Of a stretch of 62,480 nt of DNA, positions 58,514 through 62,480 are shown one piece after another; positions within the stretch are counted from its first letter, which is position 1, and each line of letters opens with the position of its first letter. Below the pieces are notes generated by a model, which ran no database searches, was not told the DNA's origin, and worked only from the letters and a program-made list of their open reading frames with translations. Source of the stretch: Gottfriedia acidiceleris (GTDB lineage Bacteria > Bacillota > Bacilli > Bacillales > Bacillaceae_G); the NCBI RefSeq assembly GCF_002128425.1, contig NZ_NESS01000018.1, positions 1-62,480 of the forward strand, read 5' to 3'. A program made the position numbers and the translations under genes.

Positions 58514-59341
58514 ATGAAAAAAAGTGTTTTTATTCTCTCTATCGTATTTGCATTTGCCATTGGTTCCTTGGCTGGCATTCGTTTCAGTAAAGCTGATTTT
58601 GCAAGAAGCACACAAGAACATAATGTTATGTCTACTAATTGGTTTCAATCCTCTGCTGAAAACAAGGCTTTGCAAATTCAAATTTATAATCAAGCAAAAG
58701 AAGAGCTTGCTGAAACAATGGTTAAAAAGAAAGCAAGCGATAAATTAAATAATAAAGCCAAACCAGCCGCAGTTGTTTTAGACATTGATGAAACAATCCT
58801 TGATAATTCCCCTGATACAGCATGGTCAATTAAAAATAATTCTTCATACCCACAAGGCTGGGATGAATGGATCCATATGGCAAAAGCTGATTTAATACCT
58901 GGTGCAAAAGATTTCTTACTCGCAGCGAAAAAAATGAATGTTGATGTTTTTTACCTTACAAATCGTCCTGAAAAAACACGTAATGACACAATTAAAAATT
59001 TGAATTTACATGGTTTACCGAATGTAGACTCTAAACATTTATTTTTTAAAACGGACAATGCTCAAAAAGGACCGAGACAAAAAGAAATTGCGAAAACTCA
59101 TGATATTGTTATGTTAATCGGGGATAATTCAAACGATTTATCAGATATTTTTTATAAAGCGGATTTAAAAACTCGAAAAGATAATGTCGATAAAATTGCA
59201 AAGGACTTAGGTGTAAAATATATACAACTTCCAAATCCAATGTATGGTGATTGGGAAGATGCGATTTATCATTACAAAATGTCAAAAACTGATGATGAAA
59301 AAGCAGTCGATCGATATAAGGCTTTACAACCAATGAAATAA
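58514..59341 (+). CDS. Secreted acid phosphatase, class C (e(P4)-like, HAD superfamily)
   Basis: This 275-residue phosphohydrolase has an N-terminal signal or anchor segment (residues 4-24) and HAD motifs: AAVVLDIDETILDNS (the DxD nucleophile, about residue 93), FYLTNRPEKTRN (motif II) and MLIGDNSNDLSDIF (motif III-like acidic pair). It probably releases phosphate from extracellular nucleotides or phosphomonoesters. The signal lacks a clear lipobox cysteine (GSLAGIRF), so secretion or anchoring through the signal helix fits better than lipoprotein status. The start has GAAAGGAAAAT. A terminator follows. Confidence 0.9.
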   Translation: MKKSVFILSIVFAFAIGSLAGIRFSKADFARSTQEHNVMSTNWFQSSAENKALQIQIYNQAKEELAETMVKKKASDKLNNKAKPAAVVLDIDETILDNSPDTAWSIKNNSSYPQGWDEWIHMAKADLIPGAKDFLLAAKKMNVDVFYLTNRPEKTRNDTIKNLNLHGLPNVDSKHLFFKTDNAQKGPRQKEIAKTHDIVMLIGDNSNDLSDIFYKADLKTRKDNVDKIAKDLGVKYIQLPNPMYGDWEDAIYHYKMSKTDDEKAVDRYKALQPMK

Positions 59342-59347
59342 ATAGCT

Positions 59348-59388
59348 TAAGGTTAGATGAGTTATTTTAACTTATTTAACCTTTTTTA
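59348..59388 (+). terminator. Terminator of the acid phosphatase gene
   Basis: The stem AAGGTTA / TAACCTT has an internal loop and is followed by T residues. Confidence 0.75.
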
Positions 59389-59420
59389 ATTAGCATGTTT
59401 AATTGCAAAAAAAAGACCAT

Positions 59421-59879
59421 CTAATTAGACAGCTTTTTATTGTTTCCAAGTAACTTTTTCTTAAATACTTTTTGAGATTTAATGTTTTCGAAGCCAATTT
59501 TTTTATAGAAATTAAGTGTCTCAAATCTAATTTCATTGGCCCGTACTCTAATTTCTTTGAACCCCGATAATTTTGACCATTCTTCGCATTTTTCTACTAG
59601 AATCTTACCAATCTTTAGCCCCCTAAAATTACTGTCAACAATCAAACCACCAATCTCTATATAGGGTGGAGATTCAATCAAATATCGTCCGTGTGCATGA
59701 ATCCATCCAATAAGTTTATCTTTAAATTCTGCAACAACTACAACAGTGTCTTTCTGAACTAATATTTTATTTAATCTTTCAATGACTTGATTTTCTTCTA
59801 CATTGTAACCCAATTGACCTGATAATCTTGCAATTTCTGAACTATCTTTTGTTGATGCTATTCTATATATTATCTCCAT
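59421..59879 (-). CDS. GNAT-family N-acetyltransferase
   Basis: This 152-residue protein has the GNAT pattern: EIIYRIASTKDSSEIARLSGQLGYN, YIEIGGLIVDSNFRGLKIGKILVEKCEEWSKLSG with the acetyl-CoA-binding RGLKIGK, and RFETLNFYKKIGFENIKSQKVFKK at the C-terminus. The target is unknown. The ATG at 59879 follows GAGGTGTAGT; an ATG at 59891 would overlap that site. It stands alone. TTCAATTGAA-type palindromic sequence lies about 50 bp upstream. Confidence 0.88.
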   Translation of the reverse strand: MEIIYRIASTKDSSEIARLSGQLGYNVEENQVIERLNKILVQKDTVVVVAEFKDKLIGWIHAHGRYLIESPPYIEIGGLIVDSNFRGLKIGKILVEKCEEWSKLSGFKEIRVRANEIRFETLNFYKKIGFENIKSQKVFKKKLLGNNKKLSN

Positions 59880-59952
59880 ACTACACCTCACACTTATGTA
59901 CTAGATCTTTTACTAATCGATATACTAAAACAATTCAATTGAATATTCAGTA

Positions 59953-59982
59953 AAAAAACTTAAGGTCTGCATTAAGTTTTTT
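59953..59982. terminator. Isolated hairpin between the GNAT gene and the peptidase E remnant
   Basis: The stem AAAAAACTTAA / TTAAGTTTTTT has an 8-nt loop and is terminator-like in both directions. No gene ends directly beside it. Confidence 0.6.
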
Positions 59983-60117
59983 AAGATTACTTTTATAGTA
60001 ATTTAATAGTTCAACATTTCTTTATAAATTACAACCAACTGTGACTTTCTATAATTTCCCGGACTAAAATAGCTTTATACCAGTGAAAAATATTGTAAAT
60101 TTTTAATAAAATGAAAG

Positions 60118-60147
60118 TAGGGAAACCTTTTTACAGGCTTCCCCCTT
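60118..60147 (-). terminator. Terminator of the peptidase E-like pseudogene
   Basis: The stem GGGAA-CCT / AGG-TTCCC is followed on the reverse strand by TACTTTCATTTT, 45 bp after the stop. Confidence 0.6.
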
Positions 60148-60192
60148 ATCAAACCGTACATTCCCTATTAAGGCGTTCGGCTTATAGAATGA

Positions 60193-60861
60193 TCAAGGTG
60201 TAAACAGTTTCCAGTGCCCTTCCGATATAACTTCTACCGCTCCTTCAACTACTTTAATTGCGGTTTGATCGTCAATCGCATACGCTGGTCCCTGCATCTC
60301 GGCTGCCCATTTCTCTGCGGCAGCCATCGTATTTCCCGGTAACATCTCGTGATCCAGGTGCGGAAAGATTGAAAAATCAACCAGTTTCAGTGTTTCATCA
60401 CCACCGTCTGGTGGAGTCCAGCCAACGAAGTATTCCCCTATGTTAGGTGCCATCACCATGCTCCCAGCACTCATTCCCACATAGACTGAGTTCAATGACG
60501 GTATAAGGTCTGCCAGCCCGGATTGACGCATCCAGTGGCACAGGTAAAGGGCGTCGCCGCCTTACACCAGCAGTACATCTGTCTCCTGAACCAGTGGTAT
60601 CCAGCGGTTTTCGTCGATGCTTGGCAGCGCTGTGAGCTCCAACACACCGACTGACTTCCAACCGAGGCCGACCATGGAATTCTCTTCTTTCCCACTAATG
60701 AACTGCCAGGCTTTGACGCCAGGGCCAACCCAAGGGTGTCCATACATCGCAGTAGGGATGCACAGGGCATTGGAGTCAGCAATTGGCTTGCCCAGCATGT
60801 CAACTAGCGCGTCGTGTATGCTTTTGTTATTGATACCTCCAGATGTAAGCAGAAATTTCAT
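60193..60861 (-). pseudogene. Peptidase E-like (family S51) gene split by one nonsense codon, foreign
   Basis: One reading frame runs 60861 to 60193, broken only by TAA at 60564-60562. The N-terminal part (MKFLLTSGGINNKSIHDALVD) and the C-terminal part share the same frame and join as a normal S51 protein of about 222 residues, with VYVGMSAGSMVMAP holding the catalytic Ser and FSIFPHLDHEMLPG further on. The DNA is far richer in G+C (about 58% at 60721-60780) than its surroundings, so it was probably acquired recently and then inactivated. A sequencing error or readthrough is the alternative. Confidence 0.8.
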
Positions 60862-61561
60862 AGCTTCACTCCTTCTCCTTGTTTAGTACTGTCATATTTG
60901 TTCATACTTCTATGATATCAACCCTAGCTTTTGAATGACTAGAACACTTCAATTGAATCATTTTTATCCGATGTTCAGCTTATTTGTCTATTCGATTACC
61001 TGGTGAAGTTTAGTCTGTTTTATACTTTACAATTCTACAAAACTTATATAAACCCTTGCAACTATACTGCTAATTAGTTGAATAAGAAAATCAACAATCT
61101 ACTTTACAGAGCCAATAATGAATAGTAATGACAGACCAATTAATTTTATTTTTTTCATTTTCATACTCCATTAGATCAGTATAATTGAATACTATTTTTA
61201 TATTTTCAACAAATAAAAATCGACAAAACTCCTTAAATACCAGAAATAAAATAATCTAAAAATAATATTCAAAAATTTCTAAAATATCGGACTAATATGC
61301 TTTTATTTAGCAGGAAAATGAGAACACAATGAGGAATTTATTCTAAAAACAATTTTTTTGTCTTTTGGTTACGCCTTGATTCGACAATTTATTTTTTCAG
61401 TCTTTTCTTTTACTACAAAAATGACGATTGTTTTTATTTACGTATTTAAAGGCCGTTTTTGAGTTTTCAATTACTTACATCCTGAAAATTCGTTCAAGGC
61501 AATGATCACACCAATTGTTTCCCAGGATTTGTATTAAAGAATAAACAAGGAGATGTGACAA
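60862..61561. other. 700-bp A+T-rich intergenic stretch
   Basis: There is no full-length gene. It includes a possible 19-residue ORF (61099-61158) and the presumed promoter of the prolyl hydroxylase gene. No repeats or strong hairpins were seen. Confidence 0.45.
61099..61158 (-). CDS. Possible 19-residue hydrophobic peptide
   Basis: ATG at 61158 with GGAGT upstream encodes MKKIKLIGLSLLFIIGSVK and a stop. It looks like an isolated signal peptide or membrane peptide, or the remnant of a truncated secreted protein. Length alone makes it doubtful. Confidence 0.22.
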   Translation of the reverse strand: MKKIKLIGLSLLFIIGSVK

Positions 61562-62209
61562 ATGTTAAAAGTAGGCAATTTAAAGGAAATTGAACAAACC
61601 ATTTTTAATCATACAGGTCCGATCATCCAAACAATAGATCGCGATATTGAGATTCTTACTCGCCAAGAGGAACCATTAGTAGTCTTACTTGATAATGTTT
61701 TAAGTGATGAGGAATGTGATGAGCTAATCAAACATGCGAAATTACGTATGAAACGGTCAAAAATCGGGTTATCTCATGAGGAAAATGAGATGCGTACAAG
61801 TAGCGGTATGTTTTTTGAGGAAAGCGAAACGGAACTTATCAAACGCATTGAAAAACGAATCGAAACGATTATGAATATACCAATCGAACATGCAGAACCT
61901 TTACAAGTCCTTCATTACGAACCAGGGCAACAGTATAAACCGCATTTTGATTACTTTTCCAATCATCGGACAAATAATAATAGGATCAGTACTCTCATTC
62001 TCTATTTAAATGATGTGGTAGAAGGCGGCGAAACGATTTTCCCTTCACTTAATTATTCTGTTGCTGCAAATAAAGGCATGGGTTTATATTTTGAATATTT
62101 TTATCAGGACGAAGCAATCAATGAACTAACTATTCATGCAGGTAGCCCTGTTATTAGTGGAGAAAAATGGGTTGCGACTCAGTGGATGAGACGTCAACGT
62201 ATTCGCTAG
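61562..62209 (+). CDS. Prolyl 4-hydroxylase-like 2-oxoglutarate/Fe(II) oxygenase
   Basis: This 215-residue protein resembles B. anthracis P4H. The iron ligands are H128 and D130 in YKPHFDYF and H192 in LTIHAGSP; K202 in GEKWVATQWMR binds 2-oxoglutarate. The N-terminal half (EPLVVLLDNVLSDEECDELIKHAKLRMKRSKI) is also typical. It hydroxylates proline in peptides, with collagen-like spore surface proteins as plausible targets, but that is inference. The ATG follows AAGGAGATGTGACAA. Repeat array C begins about 145 bp downstream. Confidence 0.93.
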   Translation: MLKVGNLKEIEQTIFNHTGPIIQTIDRDIEILTRQEEPLVVLLDNVLSDEECDELIKHAKLRMKRSKIGLSHEENEMRTSSGMFFEESETELIKRIEKRIETIMNIPIEHAEPLQVLHYEPGQQYKPHFDYFSNHRTNNNRISTLILYLNDVVEGGETIFPSLNYSVAANKGMGLYFEYFYQDEAINELTIHAGSPVISGEKWVATQWMRRQRIR

Positions 62210-62354
62210 TTGTAACGAAATAGATAGATTGTTTAAAAATATTTTGCAAACTTAGGGCCTGATATTTCAGATAATTCTAATAATATTTAAGTCCGATTAT
62301 AGGATAGTTGTTTTATTTTCTTGCATTTTCCTTATATACATCTTCTTCCTTTTT

Positions 62355-62480
62355 TAGTAACTCATAAACACCTTATGAGTTACTATATCTCACATTTTTC
62401 CATTTTTATTTACTCATGAACACCTTATGAGTTACTATATCTCATATTTTTCCGGTTTTACTTACTCATGAACACCCTAT
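62355..62480. repeat. 52-bp tandem palindromic repeat, array C (cut by the window end)
   Basis: Units begin at 62360, 62412 and 62464, each exactly 52 bp apart, with ACTCATRAACACC then TTATGAGT and spacers close to array A. The third copy is cut by the window edge, so the array continues to the right. Orientation matches arrays A and B. Confidence 0.9.

Noticed and set aside
60443-60803. Overlapping ORFs on both strands within the peptidase E region
   Set aside because: They are frame shadows caused by the high G+C content of that gene; only the frame from 60861 to 60193 encodes a recognisable protein.

Overview
The window is low-G+C Firmicute chromosome from an endospore-forming Bacillaceae. 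The evidence is a tricistronic gerA-type germinant receptor operon, Spo0M, a YpzG-like and a DUF4023 small protein, a B. anthracis-type prolyl 4-hydroxylase, Gram-positive lipoproteins, strong GGAGG ribosome binding sites and frequent TTG/GTG starts. I cannot name the species. There are no rRNA or tRNA genes, no CRISPR array, and no intact prophage or transposon.

Layout. 0-2.4 kb: a repeat array, then a CstR-like persulfide/metal sensor with two rhodaneses and signal peptidase I. 2.5-10.6 kb: acyl-CoA synthetase, a UMF1-type permease, a stand-alone FAD/NADPH reductase resembling half of CysJ, and a MocR / nitroreductase / EamA unit tied together by a shared palindromic operator. 10.7-11.5 kb: a decayed patch with an IS3 remnant, a broken gene and an intact 57-residue protein. 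11.7-19.3 kb: glutamate symporter, zwf and gndA, an AbrB-type permease, SDR and MarR. 19.5-28.6 kb: a second repeat array, a GNAT-nitrilase fusion, a nitroreductase, a TetR/methyltransferase pair with three operators, small membrane proteins, pssA, and a G+C-richer GNAT gene. 28.9-35.7 kb: a nearly complete pentose phosphate operon (zwf2, tkt, NAD-type 6PGDH, transaldolase, lactonase). 36-45 kb: DUF445, a radical SAM protein, Ogt, hemolysin III and the gerA operon. 45-49 kb: the fructose PTS operon. 49-62 kb: small accessory genes, a probable copper-related group (cupredoxin, YtkA-like lipoprotein, Gly/Met-rich membrane protein), a NIPSNAP-Nudix fusion, a foreign broken peptidase E gene, prolyl hydroxylase, and a third repeat array.

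How the genes work together. Carbon metabolism dominates. Two separate oxidative pentose phosphate sets are present. One pairs zwf with an NADP-type gndA, and the zwf has a CcpA-like site placed as at CcpA-activated promoters. The other is an operon whose 6PGDH carries the acidic residue expected for NAD. Fructose uptake (fruRKA) feeds the same hexose phosphate pool.

The most unusual structure is a 52-bp tandem repeat with a hairpin/palindrome in each unit. It occurs in three intergenic arrays (1-260, 19532-19866, 62355-62480), all in the same orientation. The period equals about five helical turns and is not divisible by three, so it is non-coding and well suited to a protein array on one DNA face. 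I could not match it to a known element.
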